Positions 9,987 to 19,506 of a stretch of 64,000 bases of DNA are shown here, piece by piece. Source of the stretch: Collybia mongolica (lineage: Eukaryota; Basidiomycota; Agaricomycetes; Agaricales; Clitocybaceae). Under the pieces are notes generated by a model. That model searched no databases, was not told the DNA's origin, and was given only the letters and a program-made list of their open reading frames with translations. The translations under genes and the position numbers were made by a program. The first letter of the stretch is position 1. Each line of letters starts with the position of its first letter. The DNA lies in NCBI GenBank assembly GCA_013420905.1, contig JAAXNY010000011.1, positions 2,790,001 through 2,854,000 of the forward strand. The letters are read 5' to 3'.

Positions 9987-12965
9987 TCAATTTTCTGAGA
10001 AATCTTCCCAAGTGCTCTCCCCTCCTTCTACTGGATCTGTTTCATTGATAGCCATGTCTTCAGCCTCCTTTCTTTCACTGTAAGGCACCCAGTTCTTGCT
10101 GGTGAACAGGTCTACAGCCTTCTCAAGTGCTTTTCTCATACTATCAGCTTTTGTGTTGCTTGGTAGGGTTTTGATATTTGTAGCCCCAGCAGCTCTGAAA
10201 GCCTTAAACTGAGCTTGTAATGCCTTTCCTTTTAGCTTTCCAACCTGTTCTCTATCCAAAATAAGCTCAGTCCTTGATATTTCTTCATCCCTATCCTTTT
10301 TTCTTTCCTCTCTTTTTTGAGCAGCAGTCTCTTTCTGGGCTATCTTTTCTTCATTATGTTGAATGATTTCCAATTGCCTCTTTTGATCTTCACCCTTCAT
10401 ATTTCTTGCTTCTGTGTGAAGGAATTTATAGTCCTCAGGTGTATTGAGATTGGCTTTCATAAAAGCATCTGTGTTGTTGTGGTGGTACATGACCTGGGCA
10501 TTATACTGAAGGACTGTGAGTTGTGGTTGCTGTTGCATAAGCACCCTGAATGATCCCAGAGCTCCTTCATTGACATCATTAGTAGCTGGCATCCATGCCA
10601 ACTCCTTTTCACCCATAGTTGCCTCATCAATCAAACCTCCTGGGGTGAATTCAGATGTAAAATGTTTCCATGTTATTAAAGCACCTTTGTGAAATTGGAT
10701 GAGCAGTGGCTGAAGATATGGCATGGTGGATTTCATTCTCTGTATCTTTTCAAAAACAGCTGGATTTTCCCACATTTCCCCATTCAAGGTTCCCATTTCA
10801 TAGGATGCATCGTCACCAATAAGAAAGTTGGGATCATTGATAATCCTTTTTATGTGGCTCTGTACACTCTCATGTAGTGGGCCCAACATCATCATATTCT
10901 CTGCAGAGCGAACTGCCTTCATATATGGGTGGCTAGTTGATTGACCATATAATGCCATAACAGCCAACTCAGTCAATGTAGCTTGACAATGGAGTGCTTC
11001 CCACATATTTTTCTCCATATGGCTAAATTTTCTGTTGGTTTTACGTTGGTGAGAGAATTCAAGGTATTCAAGAAATTTGTCAAGATATAAAAGCAGTATT
11101 CCAGCAGCTAAACAGTAGGTTCCAAATCGGTTGTTTGATGTATCAGGAAATGTAAAATTTGTGCCAACATGTGCTCTCCACCAAAAGTGGAACAGGTTCT
11201 GGTGTCCTTTCTTGTCATCTTTATGGTTTAAAATTGCACCAGTAACTTGTACAGCCTTTATGGCACCTGAAACAGTTTTTTCAAATGCTCTTTCCTGGGC
11301 TGGAGTCATAATACCATCTCCAGGAATTATATCTTTAAGTGTTGCTGCATTATCTCTATTGGCAAGTTTCACTGGCCCTTCAATACCATTCTCAGCCCAC
11401 CAAGATGACATTGCTGCATAGCCTCCTTGTATAGAATTCAAATCCTTGTGGCAACCACAACCAGCCCAGATGAAAAGAGTTAGAGCATGCTGCTCATTGT
11501 CAGACAACATTTCATAAGCTTCTTTGCCAAGTTGTTTTATAAAGGCTTCTATCATCTTTGCTCTTCTTTGGGCCTGTTCTTCCTCAGTAAGAGTATCCCA
11601 TTTTTTCTTCCCACCAGCTTCAGAAATCATGATCTTGTTGGCTGCCATGAAATCTAAAAGTAGTTCTTGATTGGAACTATCCAGCACAAGACCTTCACCT
11701 AGTGTCTGGAAGACTGCATCTTTTTTCATATCCTCCAGAATCTCAGCATCCTTTTTTTCTTTGGCACAGTGATCAGAAAGCAAGCCAAGTAGTTTGATCA
11801 GGATTTCCACTAGACGTAGTATATTTCCACCACGCTTTCCAAATGGGGATTGGTTAAATATGTCTATAGCAGTTCCAAGCAATTTTTTCCAATCTTTGAT
11901 TGACTCTTCACTAGAGTTGTCAAGGGAAGACATGATACCAAAAAAGCGTGTTCTTTTCTGTTTGTCTTGGTTATCAGAGCTATAGTCCTCAGCAGTCAGA
12001 TTCACATGGCAAGAATTATAGTTAATATTCTGGTGTCCTGTTCCATCTGCACTGAAGGTCATGGCTATATGTTCTATTTAGAAAATCTAAGTGTGTGTGA
12101 GGAATCAGTTCAACTCACCATCTGTTTCCATCATCTCATATCCTAGCTGTATCTGTGCTGCAATATATCCCTCAACAAGAATCCGTGAGACTGTTTGCTG
12201 GCTGATACCTCCAGTTGTTTTTATACCAGCACAGTGCAGAACAGCATGAATGACTTCACCAACACTGTCCTTTGAGCAGCCAGCTTTAACAAGAAGTCGG
12301 ATCAAGTTTTGAGCCTGTTCAGTATATACACCTTTGTGCAGTAGACTGAAAGTTGATTTTTCCTTCAAAGATTTCTTGTTTGATTCAACTTGTTTTTTGA
12401 GTTTCTGAAGTTTTGAACGACACTTCTTGAATCCTTGTTGCACCATAGTAATTTTGTTCTGGTATCATTGTTGTTCAGATGCTGAACGTTCCAACAAAGA
12501 AGACAGTTCCCACTGCAACTTGATATTTTCTTTCTCAAGTTTCATAAAAGATTCTACAGCAGAGAGTGCATTTGATATGAGAACTGCCTTTTCCTGTGTG
12601 CTCTGGGCAGTTGATTCATACTGTGTATTCAACTGCTGCTGAAGTGAGGCTTTCTTAACCTCAGTACGCTTTTGTGTTTGTCTCTCAGCATGTAGAGCTT
12701 TATACCACTTATCAGCCTTTTTTTCAGCACCAAGGAGCTTCTGAGAGGTCTCAGCCAGTTTCTTATTGGTTGTTGCAAGAGCAGTAGTAGGATGCCTCAG
12801 TTTCTCTAATTCTTCAGCCAGCTCTGTCTCTAGCTTTGCATTATACTTTTCAGCCTGTTGGAGGGCTTCCACTACCAGATGATGCTCATGATACTCATGA
12901 GCCTTTAATCTTGCATGAGTAGCCCTCTCTAGCATTGCCTGAGCTTGCTTCTTGGCTTTTGGCAT
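9987..12965 (-). pseudogene. Transposase-like protein of the 9792-13728 element, one in-frame TGA
   Basis: The minus-strand reading starts at ATG 12965 (MPKAKKQAQAMLER). The first 165 residues are a long coiled coil. The frame is broken by one TGA at 12465-12467 (context CAA TGA TAC) and resumes immediately in the same frame. A 45-bp intron (12074-12118, GTGAGT to AAATAG) joins codon phases correctly to a 695-codon last exon ending at 9987, giving 978 codons in all. The last exon has candidate catalytic acids in FSADGTG, in AGCGCHKDLN and in ATNDVNEGALG, and ends with a basic, coiled-coil tail. I read these as a possible D-D-E triad with a zinc-like C-x-C-H near the second D. That is an inference. 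The terminal repeats and target duplication around the gene support a transposase role. Confidence 0.65.
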
Positions 12966-13189
12966 ATTCTGATCAATATGTAACTATAGCTAATGATGAT
13001 GTCACTGTCACTAGATACTATAGCCTATATAACTCATACTTACCTGAGGATAGGCTCACCAGGAAGGTAGGGCAAGCAGAGTAGAAGGTGGGGGTTTAAG
13101 AGTGGATGAGTTTGTACCATGAGGCACTGGTGAGGCATCCTAAGGCTGTAATCACACTCTGTGACACCATGTGACCCAGTGAAACCAGA

Positions 13190-13490
13190 GGTAAAACTTG
13201 TATCCTAATCTCCTCCTTCAATTCTCAACCAATTGCTTTGGTCCAAGGGGCAAAATAGCACTAATTTTTGAGCTCTACAAACCCATTAAGAGATATGTTG
13301 AATATTCCTCCTCCTTCACCCAGGACTTCCTATTTTAACACTAAAAATAGGCTTTCTTACATGAACAAGATAAAAAATTTAAAATCCCTTCTAATGAGTT
13401 TGTAGAGCTCAAAAAATAGTGCTATTTTACCCCTTGGATCAAAGCAATTGGATGAGAATTGAAGGAGGAGATTGAGATACAAGTTTTGCC
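13190..13490. repeat. Foldback element inside the DNA transposon
   Basis: The arms GGTAAAACTTGTATC...TTTGTAGAGCTC-type text at about 13190-13295 and 13390-13490 are imperfect inverted copies (CTCCTTCAATTCTCA versus TGAGAATTGAAGGAG). It lies in the non-coding part of the 3.9-kb transposon, upstream of the transposase start. Likely a later MITE insertion, or part of the element end. Confidence 0.55.
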
Positions 13491-13739
13491 CTATATGAAT
13501 GGGGCCATTTGGCAGGCAAGTGATTGGTTCTCATAGTTCCACACTCCTCCAGGGAAAATCTATTACATCAGGATGTTAAGACAGTACTATAAGCTATATT
13601 TACACTGAAATTTCTATCATCTGGAAGTGGTGCCGCTCACAAACACAATGCATCAAGGTTTGGTGTCACAGCATGATTATCTTGTGTCTGTGACGCGCGT
13701 CACACTTACCGGGAATTGCCCACCCCCAATTGTAATGGA

Positions 13740-14079
13740 GAAGTTGTGCATTCGTGAAGGTGAGTGTCGACAACGACACAACTGAAGCGAGCGAGAAACA
13801 CGGATGTTGCTGGATGGGGGTAACGTGTGCCTCATTTTGCATTACGTCATCGGAGCCACAAGAGACACCACCAACGCGCCAATGTCTGTATATGTTGTGG
13901 TGAGTCTTGCTCCAACTGTCTGAGGAGACGAATATATTGTTGGATTGGCCATGACTTCACTGAATACGTCGTAGTTGTCTTGCACCCTAGATCTATTCTA
14001 TCTATCCCTCCTTAATTCTAGCCGATTATTTGCTTTTTCTTCGCTCTATCCTTGCGTTCTTTCCCTAGAATCCGGTGCC
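13740..14079 (+). promoter_or_regulatory. Upstream region of P1, conserved in P2 and P3
   Basis: Blocks such as ACACAACTGAAGC, GGATGGGGGTAACGTGTGCC and CACTGAATACGTCGTAG recur upstream of P3 (49640-49880). The promoter-proximal part (ATATTGTTGGATTG to TCTATCCCTCC) recurs upstream of P2 (about 42857-42965). The duplicated unit therefore carried its promoter. Confidence 0.45.
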
Positions 14080-15940
14080 ATGGCCTCCGTACCTTCAAGT
14101 ACGAGCACGATACCTCTGTCATCGTCGTCGATAACGACTAATTCATCTTCGGGTGCTTCTTCTCTTCCTTCAACTCCATCTTCATCTTCTCTTCCTTCGT
14201 CTCCTCCATCTTCTTCATCTTCTCCGTCTGCTCCTCCCTCTTCCTCTTCGCCTCCCCCACCGCCCTTCTCCCCCTCCCCCTCTCATTCGTCAAGCACAAC
14301 TAACGTATCTCCTTCGTCTACAGTTCCATCAACTCAAACTGATTCACCCGCAACTTCAAACCTACCGTCATCAAGCCCACCACCGTCTTCCCCTCCGCCG
14401 TCATCACCACCGCCATCCTCTCCCCCACCATCATCACATTCACCATCATCGCCACCTCCATCCTCGGAACCATCCACCACAGCACCATCTTCTCCAGCAC
14501 CATCGTCACCGTCCCCATCCGACGAGCCATCCAACCCACCACCGTCCAGCCCTGCACCCTTATCACGACCTCCATCTAACGAGCTATCCACCGCACTATC
14601 GTCCAGCCCCAGCCCAACCAACACCAATGATGTACTCGGCACCCCAACGCCATCCAGCACCTCGGACGCCCTCACAAGACTGACCGCACCCTCAACAACC
14701 GTTATGCAGTCCACATCCGTGTACCACGCCTCTTGTCATCGCCTCCGCTTCCTTACTGACGATCGATACGCTGTTTTAGAGGTATGAGCGATGGCCGGCT
14801 CTTCACGACCGTCGTACAGATCACGAGCGTCCGTCCATCCGGGAGCATCATCACCTTCCCCAGCCGGAACGGTAGCAGCGCTAGGACGGGCGCGATCGTT
14901 GGGGGTGTGGTTGGAGGTAAGTGTGCTTCGTCCTTCGTGTCTGCTTCGCCCCTTCTTCCGGTTACTTCTTTTCTTGTTTGCGTTTATCTTGCCCGGAGCC
15001 GTTCTCACCAGGTGGTGATCGGGTCCTAGGTCCTCCCTATCTTTCCTTCTCCCCTTTGCTACTTTTCTTTCCATATTCGTTCTCCTAATTCCACCCTTGA
15101 TGCATCTCTATACTCTCCCTCCGCGCCACTCCCACCCCACTCTACACTTCTTTTTCTTTTTCCTTCCCTCCCCCCAGCCCCAGCCCCCTCTCCCTCTCCT
15201 CTCCCATGGAAAGCCAAAACCTACATTAACCCCCTCCTCCCCATCCAGGCATCGCAGCCCTCTTACTCCTTATCCTCGCGCTCCTCCTCTGCATCCGCCA
15301 CCGCACGCGCCAGCGCCAAAAGGCCGCGTTCGACGGGAACTTTGACCCCGCGCGCGTCTCCAGCAGCACGCGCATGACCCTCGACGACGACGTGCTATCC
15401 GATGGCGATATGGACGACGGGATGGGCGGGAGGCTGGGCGGGCTCGTCACGCCGTTCTTGTACGGCCCTGCTCCCGCTAGTTCTGCGCCAGAGATGGGCG
15501 AGCATGGAGGGCGGCACGATGTGCAGCAGACTGCGAGGTATTCCGATCCCTACCCCGGCTCCGGCTCTGGCTCTGGCTCCGCCCTGCACTCGCACTCGCC
15601 GACGCACTCGGACGCTGGCACGGGCACGGGCAGCGCGTACCATGGGGTGCAGCCGCGCGATCCGCAGTATGTACAGCAGCGCCCGCATGTCCAGTTCTAC
15701 CCAAGCCCGGGTCCGGGTCTAGGTTCGGGGTTGTTAGCGAATCCCCACGCGGGTAACTCGAACCCTGGGGCTGAGGGAGGGAATGCGAAAGAGCGGGAGG
15801 CATTTTTGTCGCGGGGTGGCGGTGGGTTGGGCGTCGTGAATCTGGCACCTGATGACGAAGGGGCAAGGGCGGGGACGGGTGCGGGGGTGGACGAAGAGGT
15901 GCGTAGGGCGTACCTCGCCGACGGGCCTCGGGTGCGGTAG
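14080..15940 (+). CDS. P1: Ser/Pro-rich single-pass membrane protein, C-terminally truncated
   Basis: Three exons (14080-14720, 14780-14916, 15249-15940) join in phase to 490 codons. Introns are GTACCA...TTTTAG (59 bp) and GTAAGT...CATCCAG (332 bp). The N-terminal ~230 residues are a Ser/Pro/Thr-rich, probably O-glycosylated stalk. They are followed by MSDGRLFTTVVQITSV, a glycine-rich TGAIVGGVVGG and one membrane segment (GIAALLLLILALLLC), then a basic stop-transfer RHRTRQRQK and a Gly/Ser-rich cytoplasmic tail. No clear signal peptide is seen, so an upstream exon is possible. Compared with P5, the frame stops after GPRVR. Tail-like sequence continues to about 16075 in shifted frames (IPLMYESI), so P1 has lost the C-terminal PPTYESI motif. 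The layout resembles fungal cell-wall stress sensors or Mid2-like proteins. Function not known. Confidence 0.65.
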
Positions 15941-16110
15941 GAATGAGTGAGGGAGGAAGTGATACTGGTGCACGATGGGGGCCGCATGCGGGTAAGGGAT
16001 TGGGACGGGAAGGAGGGGAGAGGCAGACGGGGATCCCGCTTATGTATGAGAGTATCTGTGTTGGGGAGTGGCAGCAGGGTGGAGATTGGGTGGGTGGAGG
16101 GAGGGCGGGA
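15941..16110 (+). pseudogene. Lost C-terminal tail of P1
   Basis: After the TAG at 15938-15940, sequence similar to the last ~60 codons of P5 continues out of frame. It includes ATGAGTGAGGG..., TGGTGCACGATGGGGGCCGC and TATGAGAGTATC, matching P5 residues around MSGAHAAGL, VHRDGGRVDAGE and TYESI. An early stop plus small indels removed the tail. Confidence 0.5.
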
Positions 16111-16315
16111 CACGAGCAGGACTATCCAATACACCCTTATTAGTCTCTCCTATGCTCGTCTACCCTTCCTAATGTAGCAATCCTTGCTCTACTCATTCAA
16201 ATACAACCTGCGCCTCTCTTCTCGGCCGACTACTTCTCAACCGAGCTGTGTTTTTATTCTGTAGGTCGACGCAGCCCCGCCCGGTGTGTTGTGCTACCTG
16301 AGGCTGACGCCTACG

Positions 16316-16438
16316 ATGAGCGATCAGTCCGAGAACTCTCACCACACTGTCGATCCGGACTTCCTGGAGAATGTGATAGAGACGGTTCGGGATATTCAGG
16401 CCTGGTTTTCAGAAACGGAACGGGCATGGGTGGGGTGA
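16316..16438 (+). CDS. Possible first exon of an unknown gene
   Basis: A 40-codon frame starting MSDQSENSHHTVDP is followed in a neighbouring frame by EDLVQFVTVISLA and a strong donor GTAAGC (16526). This suggests spliced coding sequence, but no intron placement keeps frame cleanly. It lies about 1 kb upstream of the LINE insertion and could belong to the same host gene as 17444 or 35455. Function not recognised. Confidence 0.25.
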   Translation: MSDQSENSHHTVDPDFLENVIETVRDIQAWFSETERAWVG

Positions 16439-16439
16439 T

Positions 16440-17443
16440 CGTGGTCGCACGTGATAGCAACGTACCCAAACTGCCCCTGTCTCGCAGAAGACCTTGTGCA
16501 ATTCGTCACTGTTATATCTCTTGCGTAAGCTCGATTGGATGGGGGAATGTCTTGATGGACGTCGTAAGAAGATCTCTGAATAATAGATTTGCTTGCATAT
16601 ATCGAGTAAGCCTCTTTCTGCAGGAATGTTCCTAAGCTGAGGAAGAATGGGAACAGAGGGGTAACGGGAAGAGCCCCATATCACTGCACGGAACAAAGTT
16701 AGTTTCCCACCGTAAAAGATGATATATGATGTCACCGTCAAGATACTGCGATAATGTGTACTTATAGGGTGGGGGCCACTATCTCCGAGTCGAACTCTAT
16801 TACGGTGCGAGATGGATTGAACAGGTATGCGCCGAAAGCCGGTCGTGACCATGAAAGCAAAGGAAAAGCTGCGTGGCCAACGTGTCTTGAGCGGGAATCG
16901 TAGGATAAGCCTAAAAATTACGAAACGTACTGCGATTATATATGCCAGGCTTGTATTCTGGTGAACCACTCCCCCCATACCATAGATAATGCCATCGCTG
17001 TCTCAAACGTGCAAAATGGTTCGAGATGCGTGCATGGTCGGCATGGTCGGCGAGGTAGTTGTGATATTTGGAAGTGAGAAGAAGCCGCGAAGTACTGAAG
17101 CAGCATGACAAATCGGATCATGGTAATAATTGTAGGATTTGTGAGAACGATTTCGAAGTGCTTCGAGTGTTGTTGGAGGCAGCCGCTATTATGTGCCGTT
17201 CGGATTCGTGTTCCAGATCGTCCCCAAAGATAAATAATTCCATGGGATCCGTACGAGAGGCCTAACAGATTCAGTCTGAGCGCAGAGTGACAGGCTATAT
17301 CAGATATTTCATACCTGCAGTGGTCGTCGCTAGAACGGGACGTCCGTTATATTACCTCGGCTGGGTAGGTCCAACTTTCCATCTCTCAAGTCCTCTGAAG
17401 CCATTCGAGTGTCTGGTATGGATAGTGATAAGCTTTTCGACAG
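16440..17443. other. Host sequence left of the LINE insertion
   Basis: GC- and CpG-normal sequence without an obvious complete gene. Immediately left of the LINE, the sequence around 17360-17458 is open on both strands and would continue open into 35197-35286 if the LINE were removed. Confidence 0.35.
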
Positions 17444-17475
17444 CGATGGACGAAGAGTTTTTTTTTTTTTTTTTT

Positions 17476-17834
17476 CCTTCAACGTTTTTATATACCGCAA
17501 TACAAAAGTACAGAAGCGGTCACGTGTAACCGTAATCGTATCAAGCCGAGTCGAGATATGTCCATTATAGGCCGTCATATGAGGCAGGTCTGGATTGCCC
17601 CGCCCGTTCCCGTTTGGAAGCGCTCCCTGAGTGAGCCCCCTTGTGAGGGGCCGTAAAGTAGTCCCTTTCGGGAAACGAGAGCAGGCGTCGTAGCAGGGGG
17701 GCACGCCCCCCGCGCCTCTCAATCCGCTTGGTAAATAAGCTTAAGTGCGGCCACCCCTGCCGACAGGTTCCCCGGGGGGGTTCATCCCCTGGAGACCTCC
17801 TCAAGAGGAGATCGACTTAGTCCGGAGAGGCCGA
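17476..17834 (-). other. LINE 3' UTR (distal part)
   Basis: GC-rich sequence with several small inverted repeats (for example CCCCCCCGGGG and a GGAGGT...ACCTCC-type pairing), running toward the A-tract at 17458-17475. It is separated from the rest of the 3' UTR (32067-32172) by Gypsy-1. Confidence 0.55.
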
Positions 17835-19051
17835 TGATAGGGCCCGAAATTGTTTGCACTTATAAAGTCAACAAGTAAGGCTATTAGTGTCATTTCTAAT
17901 AACCAAGTAAGCGGTAATAAAGGATTAGAGTCGAGCTCCGAGACGGCTAATCAGAGTGAACTGGTCTAATGGATAATACACTATCAGTACAGAGGACTAT
18001 GAGTACGGTCTATTATTAGTCCTATTCACCATGCCCGGTTACAACCTCGGTGTCTTAGTTCATAAGTAACCGTTGTAGTATGATATCATTAGTCCGGGGA
18101 TCATCATTAATAGGAGAAGTAATTGTAAATTCGGGACTTGCACAACCCGATCCTAGTCAGGGGTACTTGGTGTTAACTACCGGAAGCGACGGGACCCCGT
18201 GAATAGCAACCGGGACAATCAGGAGGAGTAAATGACAGTGCCGCGCTGTTTTAAATAACAGAGCGCGCGGTCGGGACTTGATAAGAGTTTAGCCAGCTCT
18301 TTCAATATTTGATAAGTAACCAGTAAACGACATAATTGGCACGCATGGCGCGCGCGCCAAGTTGTAGTAGACGCGTCAGTATTGAATACAGATTCTTGGC
18401 GCGCGGGAGCGCGGTTCCGTGTAAAATTTACAATTCCATATGATATTTAGTTTGTACATTATAAATAGACTGTAGATGAGTAGCGCGAAGGTAAGGAATC
18501 TTGCCCCCACTTCGCGCGACTATAGAGTATACAAATCACATTTGTTAAAACACTATTGCGTGCCCGAATTAAGGATCAGATTGCTTCAACGTGTCTTGAT
18601 TGGAATTGATTGGAGAACCACAGAATTAAAGAAACTTAGTTCACTTGGAACTTAGTACCGTATTGTCCGTTGGAATTACTAGGCACTTGGCCTTAGTGCA
18701 CTTGGCACTGTATTGTTTGATAAGTCGCTTGGACTTATAGATCCGCTTGGGATCACTAATAATTGAACGTACACTTGGTACTCAGTCTATTGGATCGAGA
18801 GATATTATAAATATACCTAGCAGGTTTTTGAACCTGTGTTGAAGCTTTTGTCTAAATCGAACCCGTCGAGAGATCATTGGAAAGGGCTTTGGCTAGTACT
18901 ATTCAAAGCTTAGTGTTTCTAAGCACTTGAACCCGAACTCAAAAACAGGCGATTCCTACTGTTCGTGTGTTGATTGTTAGGTTTGGTGTGTGTGTGAGAG
19001 AGATTACATTTCATAGCATCAGCGCACTTATAGCCCAGGAGCCCCCTTTCA
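17835..19051 (+). repeat. Gypsy-1 5' LTR
   Basis: 1217 bp, TG...CA ends. A TATAAATA box lies at 18460-18467. Just downstream, near the expected start site, is a strong stem GCGCGAAG/CTTCGCGC (18483-18517) whose apex adds GGTAAG-GAAT-CTTGCC. The leader then holds the six-hairpin array (18638-18781). A GC palindrome GGCGCGCGCGCC is at 18347-18358. Differences from the 3' LTR: AATGAC versus AACGAC near 18229, and CCGTTGG versus CCATTGG near 18669. Confidence 0.9.
18638..18781 (+). other. Array of six small hairpins with invariant RCTTG loop
   Basis: Six perfect hairpins follow each other: AGTTC-ACTTG-GAACT (18638-18652), AGGC-ACTTG-GCCT (18681-18693), AGTGC-ACTTG-GCACT (18695-18709), ATAAGTC-GCTTG-GACTTAT (18720-18738), GATCC-GCTTG-GGATC (18740-18754) and GTAC-ACTTG-GTAC (18769-18781). 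The stems are unrelated to one another while the 5-base loop is fixed, which implies selection on hairpin shape plus loop sequence. The array lies about 150-290 bases after the predicted transcription start, in the RNA leader. It is present again in the 3' LTR (about 31653-31796) and, inverted, in the solo LTR (48532-48672) with all six stems intact. A packaging, dimerisation or Gag-binding role is inferred. Confidence 0.75.
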
Positions 19052-19158
19052 TCTGGAGCCCACCGCGAGGGTTCAGAGTTTTGAATAGTCTAAAGAGAGC
19101 ATCTTTCTTTGAAAAATATTATACCAAGACGAGTAACGTCGTCTACAAATTGAAGTAG
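18967..19158 (+). other. Upstream ORF in frame with gag, ended by TAG
   Basis: A 63-codon frame begins inside the LTR and stops at TAG (19156-19158). The same frame is then open without an ATG through to the gag ATG at 19507 (residues SGESLVNLSQEPRPQ and onward). It could be a leader peptide, a readthrough extension of Gag, or chance. Confidence 0.3.
19054..19071 (+). other. Gypsy-1 primer-binding site
   Basis: TGGAGCCCACCGCGAGGG begins two bases after the 5' LTR. The leading TGG pairs with a tRNA CCA end, and the next bases would pair with an acceptor stem and T arm. Which tRNA is used cannot be told from the sequence alone. Confidence 0.6.
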
Positions 19159-19506
19159 AGCGGAGAAAGTTTAGTCAATCTGTCTCAAGAGCCGCGCCCA
19201 CAAGCCAGCTCGTCAAACAGACTAACTAATCAGCCACTTGCAAGACAAGTAGCTACAAAAACGCGGAAGACTAAAAATTCGCAAAACACTGGAGCAACAG
19301 AGTCGTTACCACCTCCTAGGCGAGCGCGCACACGAGGATCTTCACAACCAGCCTTTGGATCTTCAGGACCAAGGCAAGTATTTAGAACCCCAGAGCCCTT
19401 AGGAAACATATCGACTACTAGTAGACCAGTAGCGCGCGGAAGATCGTCCGTAGTAAACCCAGTAGCAAACCCGAACTCGTTAGCTACTCAGAACCATTCA
19501 GTAATC

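Larger units (their letters stand above)
9792..13728 (-). mobile_element. 3.9-kb DNA transposon with TIRs, 7-8 bp TSD and an unusual transposase
   Basis: Both ends read TGGGGGTGGGCAAT inward (14 identical bases, then imperfect similarity: CCCTGTTA versus TCCCGGTAA). They are flanked by ATTGTAA at 9785-9791 and 13729-13735, extending to ATTGTAAT if one terminal T is counted in the target. Short palindromes lie inside each end: TGACGTCA at 9827-9834 and TGACGCGCGTCA at 13691-13702. The single gene inside runs on the minus strand (9987-12965), and a 300-bp foldback lies at 13190-13490. Superfamily not assigned. A 7-8 bp duplication fits hAT, Dada or Zisupton-like groups among others. Confidence 0.8.

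Noticed and set aside
9987..12965. Assigning the 3.9-kb transposon to KDZ, hAT or Plavaka
   Set aside because: The cysteine-cluster and catalytic signatures I associate with those groups are not seen. TSD length alone is not decisive.
19054..19071. Naming the tRNA that primes Gypsy-1
   Set aside because: The site is convincing, but the tRNA cannot be identified without the genome's tRNA set.
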